Assembly: GCA_963930775.1 (NCBI GenBank)
Contig: OZ005691.1
Location: 5,019,000 to 5,082,999, forward strand
Reading direction: 5' to 3'
Length of the DNA: 64,000 nt
Source of the DNA: Cliona cf. orientalis
Lineage: Eukaryota > Porifera > Demospongiae > Clionaida > Clionaidae
Below the pieces are notes generated by a model, which worked only from the letters and a program-made list of their open reading frames with translations, had not been told where the DNA came from and did no database searches. How positions within the stretch are numbered: position 1 is the first letter of the stretch; every line of letters starts with the position of its first letter. The position numbers and the translations under genes are program-made. Below, piece by piece: positions 50,001 through 62,572 of this stretch.

Positions 50001-52063
50001 TGTCAGAATCTGACTCAGTGAATAACAAAAAGTCATATTATGTAGCTCTGCCAGCTTTGACTCCTCCAAGTGAAATTGAAGCTCATTGTTCTCATGTCAA
50101 CTGGCGTAACTCTCCTGATGTCTCTTGTGGGGATATCACTGGCTATGATGTGAGACTATTCAATCCAGACACTGGAATAGAGGTGACAAGACGTGTGGAT
50201 GCTCGGGGAACTTTCCATAACTTTCTGCTATTGGAAAGAGAGCTTGTTGAACATAAGTCAACCACAGTTCAGGTATAATAATTATGTTATTGAATGTATG
50301 AATGACTGAAGTTTCTTTTGTCATTATTTAGAAGACCTCAGGGCTCAGTAGAACCCTTCGGTCTCTAAAATAAATCGTGTAGAAACCTCCTAAACAGTGT
50401 CTAACTATTGTTTATTGTAAATTTGATTACAAGTCGTTCTCTCCTAATGCAAATGATTATACAGATTCGTATTGTATCATCGTTGGGGGAAGGAGCTTAC
50501 AGCTCACCCATAGGAACAAGTAAGTGATCAATGATCATCTTGATAATAGTATAAACCAAACAATGATTAATAATATCTATGTTTAATTATAGGATGCTTT
50601 GCTCCTCAACCACCAAGTAAGTAAATCAACCATAACACTACAGATCTGTCGTTGTCTGTCTGTTAGTCTCGTCCCCAGATCCCACCCTCGAGGAGGAAAA
50701 AGGATCTGGTGACTTTGGGCAAAATGCTTGGTCCAGTTAACGACTCACGGAGGAATTTGTGCATCCCAATCCGATCGCAGGTTTAGCCCAGTCATATGAC
50801 TCACTAGCCACAGGAATGTAGCAGGGCCATTGCCTGCTATACAAATTTGAATCGCCTACGCAGTCTTACTGGCCAATCAAATCCGAGCTTTGTTCAAGTG
50901 CACCCATGTCTGTGCGCGCACCCAGAGCCAGCCAAACCGAGAAAACGCCATAACCAAGCAACAAATGGTGACTTACATTCAATTGGCTGCAGTTAGGCAG
51001 GCAGATCAATTCATGAGAAGGCATGGTCCGAGTTGACATCACTGAGGTAGTAGATTCTGATTTTGACTTCTCACATTCTCAAGTCTTGCAAGGGGAGCTA
51101 CGAGCAAGCTAACGACTTTTTGGACAGTTGATTGATTTAGCCATGTGCTCAAACGGGATACCATGAATGCACATGCGCATGCTCAATAGGATATTCCAGA
51201 ACACAGGTAAAGGGCAGTCTCAGCCACTTTGCATTAAACTAGCACTCTGGCCTGTGGCCTTGCATCCTTAGAAGGAGTAATGGAACAGTATACAACTGTG
51301 CAAGACCACTCTACACAGAGGCAGCTCTGCCATTTCTTCAGTGGTCAGGCCATTAACTAGCCTATTAAATCTTTCATTAAAATATTAAGACTAGTATATA
51401 CATAATACTGTATACTGTGTTTATGTTAAAAAAATAGAAGATCTAATGATGCTCTACAGTGTTAATTATTAGCACTGTACAGCGTACCAGAAAGCCGTGT
51501 AAACGTTCTGTTAACAAATCGAATGCAGGGTCCAAAAGTGGTCCGGCCATGGCCGGTGTGGCCAGACCGTCAGAGCCGCCACTGCTACATGTACATGCAG
51601 TTGCCACGGTACTTACTACTTTTGTGGGGTCCTAAATGCCAAAATACAACAATCACGTGCAGCAGGGAGCGAGCGAAGCAAGCCCCCTGCTTGTAATAAT
51701 AATGTACTCTCCTTGTCATTAGGTGTGTACTTTGAATTAAAAGGAGAGAGATACGATAACAACAGTGTGGTCAACATTCTTGCCATCGGTGAAGGCAGCA
51801 GTGCCCTCCTCTGCAAAACCAATAAGCAGGACTGCTGTGGTACTCTACCCAATCGGTTTGGGGAATTCTACTATCCTCATGGAGCTCGTGTTTCAATCTT
51901 TATCACTGGAGATGGTTTCTACCGTAACAGAGGAAACCAGATGATCCGATTGAACAGGAGGAATGATGTCAGTTCTCCAACCGGAAGATATTCATGTGAG
52001 ATTCCAGATGCCAGTGGCATTACTCAGAAACTATTCATTAACATTTCTAACGAAGGAATGTAG
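47066..52063 (+). CDS. Secreted SRCR-FN3-Ig-like protein, eight exons
   Basis: My model: 47066-47153, 47765-47932, 48020-48253, 49846-49902, 50046-50272, 50465-50519, 50593-50616, 51723-52063; all GT-AG, phases consistent, 397 residues. Exon 1 is a signal peptide. Exons 2-3 encode one scavenger-receptor cysteine-rich domain ([61 protein letters not shown]). Exon 4 is a Thr/Pro/Ser linker. Exons 5-6 form a fibronectin type III domain ([11 protein letters not shown] to [10 protein letters not shown]). Exon 8 is an Ig-like domain ([42 protein letters not shown]). No membrane segment is seen, so the product is probably secreted, unless a further exon is spliced before the stop. Likely extracellular recognition or adhesion. 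A lone copy of exon 1 sits at 7953. Introns 3 and 7 are rich in repeats. Confidence 0.8.
48254..49845. other. Intron 3 of the SRCR gene, repeat-bearing
   Basis: 48290-48470 resembles the 14530/15773 repeat family. 49445-49640 is GC-rich with several CGAGCGAAGCGAG-type hairpins. No exon recognised inside. Confidence 0.5.
50617..51722. other. Intron 7 of the SRCR gene
   Basis: No coding exon recognised. Contains GGTCCGGCCATGGCCGGTGT near 51539 and a CAGGGAGCGAGCGAAGCAAG hairpin-like block at 51662, both like mobile-element ends, but no complete element could be bounded. Confidence 0.45.
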
Positions 52064-52189
52064 AATTTGTATCATAGTATGATAAGACTACGTACCAACA
52101 CTACCTAAGCAATATTATACATTAATTTAGACTATGGTGTAATAATAATATTAATTACGGTATTATGCATCATTTGATTTGATCTTTTG

Positions 52190-54750
52190 TAGATAATGAG
52201 ATCATAGATATACACTCAGATTGCCAGTGGTGTGGTTGGGATCATTACTAGCTATAATGTATAGATAGCCTGCAATGAAGGAAGAACCTGATTTGTTTTT
52301 TCTATCACCGTATAGTTATTTATTGGATTGTAGCCACAGATGGCATAAAAATAGCCCAGGTTAAGGAATCTGGACTCTCCAGTGGGATGATTACCATTGT
52401 GTTTAGGGGTTAAAGTACGTTTCCTTGTTGATCATTAATTTTATGGCACTAATTAAGCGCTAGCCTCAGAATTGTGACGACCCATTCCCTTTCCCTGCTA
52501 TAACACCTTGATTCTTTCATGATGGGTCCATGCATAGGTGATTTGAATCTTTAATGATTAAAGACCAGTTGTGAACAGAGCTGCAGACAGGGCAGCTGAG
52601 TTAATTTCAGCATGCTCCATCACAAAATAAAATTGATAAGGACTAAAGGATGAACAAACAACACCTATCATACTATGTGCTATGAAGACACAGTTAATAG
52701 CCATCCATGACAGTCACTATGGGATGTACAATAAACTGTTCCCTCTAATTAATCCTCGCCGCAAAGCGTAGGCGGAGGGTTACTGCAATCGTTCAACTTT
52801 GGCGATTTTTTTTTGTCCGTCCATCCTGTGCAGAGGCTTTCAGTTTATATAGTGACAGCCTGGTGCCTTCCCCTAACTCCCACTGACTCTGATCATGAAG
52901 AAACAGTACCAGTCAATACTCCTGATATTGAATAGGATGAGATATGCTATAGATCAACACATGCCGCATGACTCATGCATGCATGTATAGCAGCGAGGGT
53001 TCTGCACTCCCTCCTGTGCATTCATTAAAATTTAATTTTAAGCTTAATAGCTGAAGCTAAGGAATACACATATCTGAGGTATGCATGAAGTTGCCATGAC
53101 TACCTAGCACAGAGACATGCATGAAACCAAGACATTGTGTGAAGTGGTTATAATTGGTAATAATAGTATTGATGTATACTAAGTGATGTGGCGAATATCA
53201 CAAAATTAATGTCAACACTGCAAGACAGCTGGCACAATATTTGCCAATTCTCCACAATCCTTTTCAGTTTGTGGGTTACTAGCTACAAAGGAAGCGAAGG
53301 TCCAGTTTATTTATATGATTCATGATCTCTACAATTATTGATCATTGCAATAATTGTTTATTCATGGGTCACAAAATATACTGGACCAGATGCTCACTTG
53401 TAATTGCTCTGTAGTAGTATTCCATAAACTGTTACCAAGACTACTATATTCTGAAATGGTATGGTCGTCCATTTATATAAACTTTATTGTTCAGTCCATT
53501 GATCAATGCTGATCACCAGTGGTCAGTGAAAGTCATCATGATCAGGGTACACAATACTATTGTATGTGTGTATGCACTCTCATTGTCAACCTCTCTATGT
53601 ACTCCAAGATCAAAGCCCTAATCTTAATTTTGGAGTCGTGGAGAGGAAACACTCCAATTTTAGTTGAACGCGGCCATGAGTTGTGGCTCTCTCCAGAAGT
53701 AACAATAGTAGCGATAAAGACATCAAATTGATGCAGCTACTACTTTAACTATTGGATAGCCTGCAATGAAGGAAGAACCTGATTTATCTCCCTATAATAT
53801 AATTATAGCTATTAAAATATATGTTGTGGATTGTAACCACAGATCATGACAGATGACATAATAAATTCTAGGGGGGGGGGGTGGGGGTGGGGAATGATAA
53901 TCATTGTACCGGTATTTAGGGATTAAAGTATACATTCCTTGCTGTTCATTAATAATTTATGGCAACAAGCCTCATAATTATGACGATCCTTTCCATTTCC
54001 CTGCTGTGTAATATAATATACTCTCGCTTGATTCTTTTGTGATGGGCACATAGGTGATTTGAATATTTTAATGATTAAAGATCAGCTGTGAACAGAGCCG
54101 CAGACAGGGCAGCTGAGTTAATTTCAGCATGCAACATCACAAAATAAATGTAAATACTAAAGGATGCACAAACACCACTTAGGACACCTGTCATAGCTAC
54201 TCATAGCTGTGAAGATACAGTCATAATGATCCATGACAGTCACTATCCATGGAATGTACAGTAAAGTGTACTTACTAGCTATTCCCTCTAATTAAATTTT
54301 AGCTGAAGCCAAGCAATACACATATCTGAGGCATGCATGAAGTTGCCACGACTACCTAGCACAGGAAACCAAGACATTGTGTGAAGTGGTTATACTTGGT
54401 AATAATACTATTGATGTATACTGAGTGATGTGGCGATTATCAAAACACTGCAAGACAAGCTGGCACAATATTTGCCAATTCTCCATAGCAAATACAATCC
54501 TTTTCAGTATGTGAAAGGGTAATTACTATAGAGGAAGGGAAGGTCCAGTTTATTTTGTGTGATTCATGATCTCTATAATATACAATTGATCATTGTTTAT
54601 TCATGTATCGCAAAATCAACTCGACCAGATGCTCACTTGCTTTGTTGTAGTCTTCCATAAACTATTAACAATTGCAAGACCACAGTTTATTATTCTGAGA
54701 CTCGAATGATATCAGTTATTTGTTGTGCACTATTTCTTTCAGTCACTATC
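52190..54750. repeat. Tandem segmental duplication between SRCR and beta-helix genes
   Basis: About 52253-53440 and 53753-54700 share the same order of blocks (AGCCTGCAATGAAGGAAGAA, CATAGGTGATTTGAAT, AGACAGGGCAGCTGAGTTAA, GACCAGATGCTCACTTG, CTTCCATAAACT). 63880-64000 begins a third copy. No gene recognised in either copy. Confidence 0.75.
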
Positions 54751-54858
54751 ATGAAAGAGCCCCAGGCAAATGGCATGGCCTTGTCCTCCTGCTGCACCCA
54801 CATTTGGATCTATTTTCTATTTAAGCCTTTGTGAAGTATCACCCATTATTCTGCAACA

Positions 54859-57800
54859 ATGATTCAGAAGTTTATCCTACTGACAATCTTGATTGGGTCC
54901 ATTTGCACCCCAACTAAGGATAAGGTCTACTATGTTTTACCTTATCCTAGAAACAAGAGCAGCTGCCAGCATGGTCAGCTCTGTCACACAATGGACTATT
55001 TGGCTGAGCACAGTGATGAGTTCTTTTCGTCAGACCACGTCAATATAACGCTGATATTCATGCGTGGAATTCATAACTATACAAAGGACATGACTGTACA
55101 GAATCTTCACTCATTTGTAATGAAAGGAGCAACTAAATCCAGGGAGAATGTGATTCTTGATCACCATCATAATTTTGATAATGGTACGAACTTATTCAGT
55201 TCATCAATATCACCTCTGTTAACATTACAAACCTGACAATGAGATGTCCTGCACTGAACCTTGTAGAAAGCCACGTCACAGTAAAAGCCTCCGATCTCTA
55301 TGGCTACCATGGAACTAGCATAACCTTATCCTTCATTCATATTACTGGCCAAGGCTCACAAGCTTTACTGGACAACAACACATTCAAAGAAAACTGCTTT
55401 ATCGAGAGTAATTTCAGTGCTGGAATAATTGTGAGCAGCAGCACATTTCGATCATACAAACACGAATATAATTCCATTATTACGTCCAATTCAAGTGTAG
55501 TAACATTAATGGGGAAAGTGAACTTCACTGATAGTAATATCAAAGACAATCAGCATATAAATTCAGCCGGTGCGGTAGTGTTTCTAAAAACTACTCATCC
55601 AGAGGTCAGATCTTCACTTAATATCACAGCAGGTGCAATTGTATATATACGTAATATCAAGGGAAGAGCTGTGACTGGGGAGAATGCAGCAATAAACATC
55701 GATGCTAAAGCACAGGTAGCCTTCATGAATAATGCAGTCCTACACTGGAGATCTGGAGGAGCAGTGTACCTGGCTCAAGGGGAAATTAGTATCGGCACTG
55801 GATCAAATGTGATATTTGCATACAACCATGCCCAGCAAGGAGGAGCAATTTATCTTATCAATGGAGCATTAAACATTGATAGCAATTCAAGTCTAACATT
55901 CAGCCATAATGTTGCAAATAGCAAAGGTGGAGCAATTTATCTAGAGAATGGAGAAGTGGTCATCAATACTAACGCAAAGCTGAATTTTACTTACAATTCA
56001 GCACTTTTGGGTGGAGCAGTTTACTCACACATCTCAACAATTTGTATAGACACAGACGCAATGCATTTTTACCACAATAAGGGTTCAATAGGAGGAGGCA
56101 TATACTCCGTGTATGGAGCTATGCATATAAACACCAATAAATCTGTGACGTTTGTTAATAATACTGCACATAGTCAAGGTGGAGCAATGTATTTAGAATC
56201 AAGTGTCAATTCCTCCATTGTTGTTAGTAATTCCTCCAAATTACTCTTTTTTAACAATTCAGCATTTCGAGGCGGTGCTCTCTATATCATCCCATCTTCT
56301 TTTACAATCACCGTTGAGTATCAGTCAAGTGTTCAGTTCGTAAATAATACAGCAAGTGATATTGGCGGAGCAGTGTATGCTGAGATGCAGCCTGCAGCAC
56401 CGTGTTTATTCATGGTTACTGATTACTCTGCTGAAATATCATTTATAGGAAATTATGCAAACCATTATATTGGTCACCACATGTACGGCACCAGTGTAAG
56501 AGCTGATAAATGTGACAGAGATCATATACAACTAGTCAATAAACAAGGAAAACCTTACTGTAGCCAAACTAATACTCATGATAAGCCCATAAACATTTCT
56601 TTTACCCATCCCCGTTTAAACGAGACCCTATCCCCAATATCTTCTGCTCCTCAGCGTGTGTGTCTCTGCGACTCTCATGGTAAACCACAGTGTACTAAAT
56701 ACTCATTTATCTTCCCCACAGTCAGTATCTATCGTGGAGAATTGTTCACATTGCCTATTAGCATTGTCGGGTATGACTTTGGAGCTACTGTAGGTACAGT
56801 CAATGCAGGATTCCTCAATGATTCACCAAATTCACTACTTGGACAATCACAGGCTCATCAGCGAGTAGACAGCAGTGAAATATGTAGTAAGCTAGAGTAT
56901 ACTGTGCTTACCAAATTTGACAGGGAAATACTAGTGCTACAAACATCAGTTCTTCCATTATCAGTCTATGTAAGCAACGAAGGTGCCAGAAATAATAATT
57001 ACTTGTACCGATGTAGATACTTTATCTGGAAAAACATCCATGAGTATCGTTCGAATCATAATCAGGGTTGCTTCAGTGATGCACTCATAGCAGCTCCTAT
57101 TTTTATTACAATTTCTTTACTTCCAGGCTGCCCTCCTGGATTCATTCTAAGCCGTGACCGCACTACATGCAGCTGCTTTCCAGTTTTGCTTAGTAATGAT
57201 TTTAAGTGTTCAATACAAAATAAACGTGGTATCCTTCAGTGGAACAGTGCTGTATGGGTGAATGCAAGTTTCAATGAGAGTCATAGCACTGGTGTCATCT
57301 ATAATAGGTTTTGTCCACTGCTCTACTGCAAATCAGGCAACAAAATGATTAACATTGGAGATGATCCAAATAAGCAGTGTGCCTCCAACCGAACCGGCAT
57401 CCTATGTGGTGCCTGCATGGACAACTTTAGCCTGGCAATTGGATCTTCTCGGTGCATTGAATGTCCCAACAGTCATAACGTGGCACTTCTGCTTGCCTTT
57501 GCTGCTGCTGGTGTTCTCCTTGTGCTCTCTATCCTTGTACTCAACCTCACTGTAACCCAAGGACTCATTAATGGACTCATATTCTATTCTAACATTGTAT
57601 GGGCCTACAAAATAATACTCTTCCCCTCAGAAGTAGAAAAGAATAATTTTTTCACATTTCTTCAAGTTTTTATTGCCTGGCTCAACTTGGATTTTGGAAT
57701 TGAGACTTGCTTCTTTGTTGGACTGGATGCTTATTGGAAAACATGGCTACAGTTTCTGTTTCCAATCTACATCTGGGCCATTGCTGGTGTTATCATTGTT

Positions 57801-58640
57801 GCTTGCCGCTACTCCATTCGTCTCACTAACCTCATCGGTAGCAGAGCTGTTCCTCTTCTAGCCACACTCTTCCTTCTATCTTACATGAAACTCCTTCGTA
57901 CTGTGACAGATGCCACCTCAGTTGCAGTGATAGCACAGTTCCCACAAAATACCTCTTATGCTGTGTGGTACCTCGATGGAAATCTACGCTATTGCCAGCA
58001 CCCTCACATTTACCTTTTCATAACGGCCACTGCTACTCTTGTGTTCCTGTGGCTTCCCTACACACTGCTGCTTCTGTTCATACAGCCTTTGAGGAGAGTG
58101 TCTCATCTAAGGCCACTCAAGTGGATCAACAAGCTAGCCCCTGTCTACGATGCTTACTTCTCTCCTTTGAAGGATAAGCACAGATACTGGTTTGGAACAT
58201 TGCTTCTTGTTCGAGGAATACTTTTGGTACTACTTACTGTGACTTCAGTGGCCCATTTGGAACTGAATGTGCTGATACTACTCCTGTTTATAACCTCCTT
58301 ACTGTTCTTTATATCCATCAAGAATGTCTACAAGCGAATGACTGTTAGACTTCTTGAAAGTGCCACCTTACTGAATCTGATTGTCTTAAGCGCTGGAACA
58401 TTATATCTGTGGGAATCTGCCATGTGGAGGATGATATTTCTGGAAGCATCAATTGGAATCACTTTTGCTCAATTCTGTGTCATTGTTGTGTGGAGTTTGG
58501 TTAAGCTTTGTCTCAGTGCTGGTTGGAGGTGTAGACGAAATAATGGCTATAATGCCATTGATGAGAACATTGACGATGACGTTGTTCATGAACGAATTGA
58601 AGATCCTGAAGTTCAACCGTTAATCAATTACATACCCTGA
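54859..58640 (+). CDS. Beta-helix (GGAIYL-repeat) multi-pass membrane protein, one frameshift
   Basis: ATG at 54859 starts a signal peptide (MIQKFILLTILIGSICTPTK); this frame stops at 55236. The rest of the protein is open from before 55200 to 58640 in the frame two bases on, and reads FINITSVNITNLTMRCPALN across the first stop, so one base appears lost at about 55150-55200. Counting from 55239, residues 160-390 carry eight GGAIYL/GGAVYS repeats every 28-30 residues with F..N.A between, the pattern of polymorphic-membrane-protein-type right-handed beta helices. A cysteine-rich stretch follows (about 620-745; GCPPGF, CGACMDNF, CIECPN), then about nine hydrophobic helices (747-1105) and a short acidic cytoplasmic tail. 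A surface receptor or adhesin is plausible; no ligand can be named. The lesion may be a sequencing error or inactivation; a small intron was not found. Confidence 0.75.
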
Positions 58641-59238
58641 CCAATTTCATATTAATTTTTATAATAAAAACATTATTATCGGCAGCCTTCTATAATGTAT
58701 ATTATTATTATTGTTATTGACCTTTTTCCCATCACAAATGAAATTAATAGTAAGAAAGTTACATCGATTCCGTAGTAGTAATTTTCTTTTCTGAAACAAG
58801 CAATATTAAATTTTGCCCAGTAAGGCCCGGTATCGAATCGTGAAAGTTCTTGTCTGGTCTGCATGCCTACTCCACTTCACTGTTGCAGTGTATGATTTTA
58901 GCATTGTTACTGATCATTATACAAAATAGCCTAGGTCAAATGAAGTAAGAAATTAATTTCTTTGAGTGACATCTGATGAGTACGTAAGCGTAGGCGGAGG
59001 GTTAGCTACTGCAATCGTTGGGTGATTTTTGTCCGTCCGTCCGTCCGTATGGTAAGGGTCGTCTGAGAGAAAGTACGATTACCAGGCATCAAGGAAGAGT
59101 GGTCACATTAAGTCCTGCCCCTGCCCAGTGGTGTAGTAGCTAGTGTGCAGCTGTGGTTGCCATTCTGTGCCTTGTTGGTCAGTTGTCAATGAGCAGTGAC
59201 AGTGTAAACAGACAGTGGCTCTCAAGTGCATAAGTCAG
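58641..59238. other. Intergenic, gene-free
   Basis: 58985-59045 (GCGTAGGCGGAGGGTTA, GTCCGTCC run) is related to 52755-52835. Nothing else recognised. Confidence 0.5.
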
Positions 59239-60256
59239 TTAAGGTAGCATTAAAGTGCGTGGGCGTGAGCGTCAGGATTGGCTAATTCAATTAACGAATC
59301 GTGAAGGGGCGTGGCCGAAGAGGCCATACGAGTGCTTTTGGTCGAAGGTGGGCGTGTCTAGAATCGGCCAGGGATGATTATGCGCGTGTAATTAGCGACC
59401 GGAAGTGGCCCCTGAAGAAAACACCGGTAATTGCCCACTTCAAAGCAAGATCAAAGCATTCTTTCTTAACTATTAACCGCAACGACAAAAAAAAAAAAAC
59501 AAAAAAAAAACCTTATAAGGCCTAATTAAGCATGTGGGCGTGTTCCTGGCACTGTGTAGAGTGTGTGCGTGTGCGTTAATGCAGGTTTTATTGCTTCCGA
59601 TTGGGCGTGGCTTCACGGGCCAGTGCTTGGATGTCGGCGCCTGGGACTTGGCCTCGGCGATAGGTGGGCGTGTCCCGGAAGCGGTGGTGACCTTTGAACC
59701 CCGCGGGGAGGCTTTGGGGGCGTGGCAGGAGGTCAAAGGTGAGGCCATGTCTGTTAATGAGGCACTGTACGCCGGTGCGATGGAGGGGACCGTACGGCTG
59801 GACGGAAGCTGACGATGGTTTGAAGCGGATGTGGTTGCGATGACGTGTTGTTACTCCGCCCACACAGGAAATGAGGTGAGCTCTTGTGTGGGCGGTGTGG
59901 CAGAACGGCCTCCAAGTGTTTGTGTGTGTTTTGGCCTTGAGGAAGCTGTGTGTTTTAATTGGGATTGATTGTGGGCTTCCGGTGGACATCCGGTGGTTAG
60001 TAGGCACTTGATTGAGAATGGTGGTCCTTGGGGAAGAGGGTGGGGCTGTTTTGGGCGTGGCCTGGCCCCTCCTTTCCGGCTCGGCTTCCGGTCCATGGAG
60101 GATATTAAATGAACACTTCCGGCTCTAGCAGCCACACCCCTGAGACCTGTGCAATTAAAAGGGCGTGGTTACACAACATGCACCTCACTAATGACTTTGA
60201 TGTGGTTTAGGTGTCATATCCCCACCTCACGCCCACGCAATTTAATGGTACCTTAA
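59239..60256 (+). mobile_element. TTAA-flanked element, uninterrupted copy
   Basis: Same ends as 19017-20837, TTAA at 59239-59242 and 60253-60256. Interior very close to the other copy apart from lacking the 0.8-kb dimer; only an A-rich tract stands at that site. GC-rich, many GGGCGTGG motifs. No transposase domain seen, so it would rely on an enzyme in trans. Confidence 0.8.
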
Positions 60257-60366
60257 AAATCGATTTTTGTCTTGGGTTCACTAGAAGGCTTGGCAAATAT
60301 AAACTACCCTCTCCATGACGGACATCAGCTCCAAGGGTTAACAGCTACCTTCAAGTTGATAATCAT

Positions 60367-60430
60367 ATGGCTATTCTAGAGCTTAATAAGTTCATCTATC
60401 TTCTCTTGCTATCAATCATCACATGCTGTG
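60367..60430 (+). CDS. Possible signal-peptide first exon
   Basis: ATG at 60367 opens 21 codons (MAILELNKFIYLLLLSIITC), a good signal peptide, ending at GTGAGT in phase 1, the same arrangement as exon 1 of the SRCR gene. No following exon could be recognised before 62 kb, so this may be a relic or start a gene whose exons I missed. Confidence 0.3.
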
Positions 60431-62167
60431 GTGAGTTTCTTGCATGCCAGTGGAATGGATGCATACACAGCTATAGCTAGTTGGTAACTACTATGTATCC
60501 TGATGCCAAGGCTGATGTATAAGCTTAGTTTGATGTGAACAACTCTTATATGTACTTGATTATACTAGACTAGACTAGACTAGACTAGGAAGTAATCTGG
60601 GCTTGCACTTTATATGCATCATCGGATAGCTATGTAGCTAGTTACAAAAATTTGGCAAGGTCTTGCCGCAGTGGCTGTCACGGTTGTGACTTATATATTA
60701 TACATTCACATACTAAGCCAGGCCCAGCGCAACCAGTACCGTGATGGCTGGTACAGTTATGGCCGTACCACCTTTTTGTGCCAATCATACAAGGAGCTAG
60801 CTACCTTATTCAACCGACAACTTGAACTCAGTCCATGCACTGCTTGCTAGTAGTGGTTTTTCTATTAAACGCACACCTTTGGCCTGTTGGCTCCACCTCC
60901 AAGGGGTGGTCACTATACTATACGTACTGTACTGACAACCGTGACGGGATCAAAATTTGATCGGACCTATTTTGGGCCTTGATTGCTTGTTATTCACTAA
61001 AAATATAGCTAGCTACTTTATGGCTTGACCGATGCCAGAAAATGCCGTTGATTTCTTGATCAATATATACTGAGGTGAATGCCCACTTTTTATAGTATAC
61101 GGGGGTATGTGAGCAGAATCAAAATGCCTAGGCGCGGGTGTCAGCATAGTAGTTATAGCTATATTAGTGACCACCCCTAGCTTGATCCCCATTTGGTAAG
61201 GTATGGTCACTGCGTTAAGCCTCAGTAGAGCTGGTGCAGGTACAATTAAATTTCATCTTAGGAGCAGTCTGAATTTTGGAAGTGCTAAATCGCCGGTAGC
61301 TGCTGTGATAACTTAATAGTATGACGATTATTCACGCATGATAAATATATTATTATTATACACATTGTTCAGTCATGATAAATAAGATTAATTTTATAAT
61401 CTCCGAGTCTCTTGCTAGCTATACCGAAACTATGCCTGTGTTGATGATCATGAAGTTCTGAGCCACTGAGGCCGCTGATCTGTTCTGACAGGGGGCTGAC
61501 TGAGTCCGACCAGCTGCTGCCCTTGGTTTGAGCGTCGACTTTGTCCATAACTTGTAGACATCACTTGAGTACTGTTACACTTGCCTGTGATAAAAAAATA
61601 ACATGATGGTCGCGAATCAATGGCAGTACTTGGTGTGCAGCTCGCGGCGCGATAGCGAGGTATATGTGTGGGCGGGACACGTTACGTATGTATGGGACAC
61701 CCACGCGCGATAATCACCGTTCTACCACTGTTCTACCTCACGTGCAGACGTGTACCAGGCCCTCCCCCTTTTCTGCGTGTAACATTGAAAACGTGGGAGT
61801 GGCCTGGGGACGAGGCTACTATCCGCACAACTACAAAAGCTTACCTCACGGCCGTCTTGTCGATTTTTTCAAAAATGTCAAAGGATAGATTACTTCAGGT
61901 AGGTACAAACAAACTGTAGAAACTGTCAAGCGAGGCATCAGGGGCTTCTTTGTTCTCCGATCGAGCCACCCTACTAGGTTGCCTATACTTTGTACAGGAA
62001 TGGGTGTGGCAGGATCACGTGACCAGGCAGGTGGCTGATCGAGCAGACCGCTGAAACAGCGTAGTTTGAAGCCTTCTTCGATCCTTTTGGCGTTTTGTAC
62101 GCTCTATTTCACATATAGTCCACGTATTTTGCCTTAGAATCTATGTTAGAGGTCCTCTTGGCCGGCT
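60431..62167. other. Gene-free, repeat fragments
   Basis: A (CTAGA)n microsatellite lies at about 60563-60588. 61770-61830 matches 18870-18911 of the GGGGCGAG element. No gene recognised. Confidence 0.5.
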
Positions 62168-62239
62168 TTACCACTGACACTGGCCACGCCCACCAATTAT
62201 TGCACGCGCGTGCGCGGTCCCAGTCCTTAATTCACCTGT

Positions 62240-62572
62240 ACTGACTAAGCTCTCCAGGAACCTTTCATTACAGCCTCCTTTCCTGTATACCAGCTCCAGT
62301 TCATAGCATGGTAACAGATATGGATCTTCATTGTTTCTCTCAACAAGTAGATCAAGTGTTGATGACTGAAAGTCCATCATATCTTGGTCCCATCTTGGAC
62401 CTAGCAATGGAGACGAGAGTATGTCCCCATGTGGCAGTATTGTCAGCAATTTGAGGGTTTTCTTCGTTGTATTCACGGTGCAGCTGCTGTTAATGGTCGC
62501 TGACGCAGAGAGATGGTGAGGTAGATGCACACAAAAATTGAGAAGTGCAAGCAGTACGGAAATAACACGCAT
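62240..62572 (-). pseudogene. GABA-B-like receptor, copy 4, 5' fragment
   Basis: ATG at 62572 opens about 110 codons close to the N-terminus of copies 1-3 (signal peptide, LLTILPHGDILSSPLLGP, CYELELVYRKGGC, FLESLVS). Similarity stops abruptly at about 62240; the frame runs on to 62168 through unrelated GC-rich DNA. The remaining ligand domain and all membrane helices are absent, so this is a truncated relic. Confidence 0.85.

Noticed and set aside
52064-52120. Further SRCR-gene exon encoding a membrane segment after the Ig-like domain.
   Set aside because: No good donor before the stop at 52061-52063 (only a weak GTAGAA) and no hydrophobic exon found downstream.
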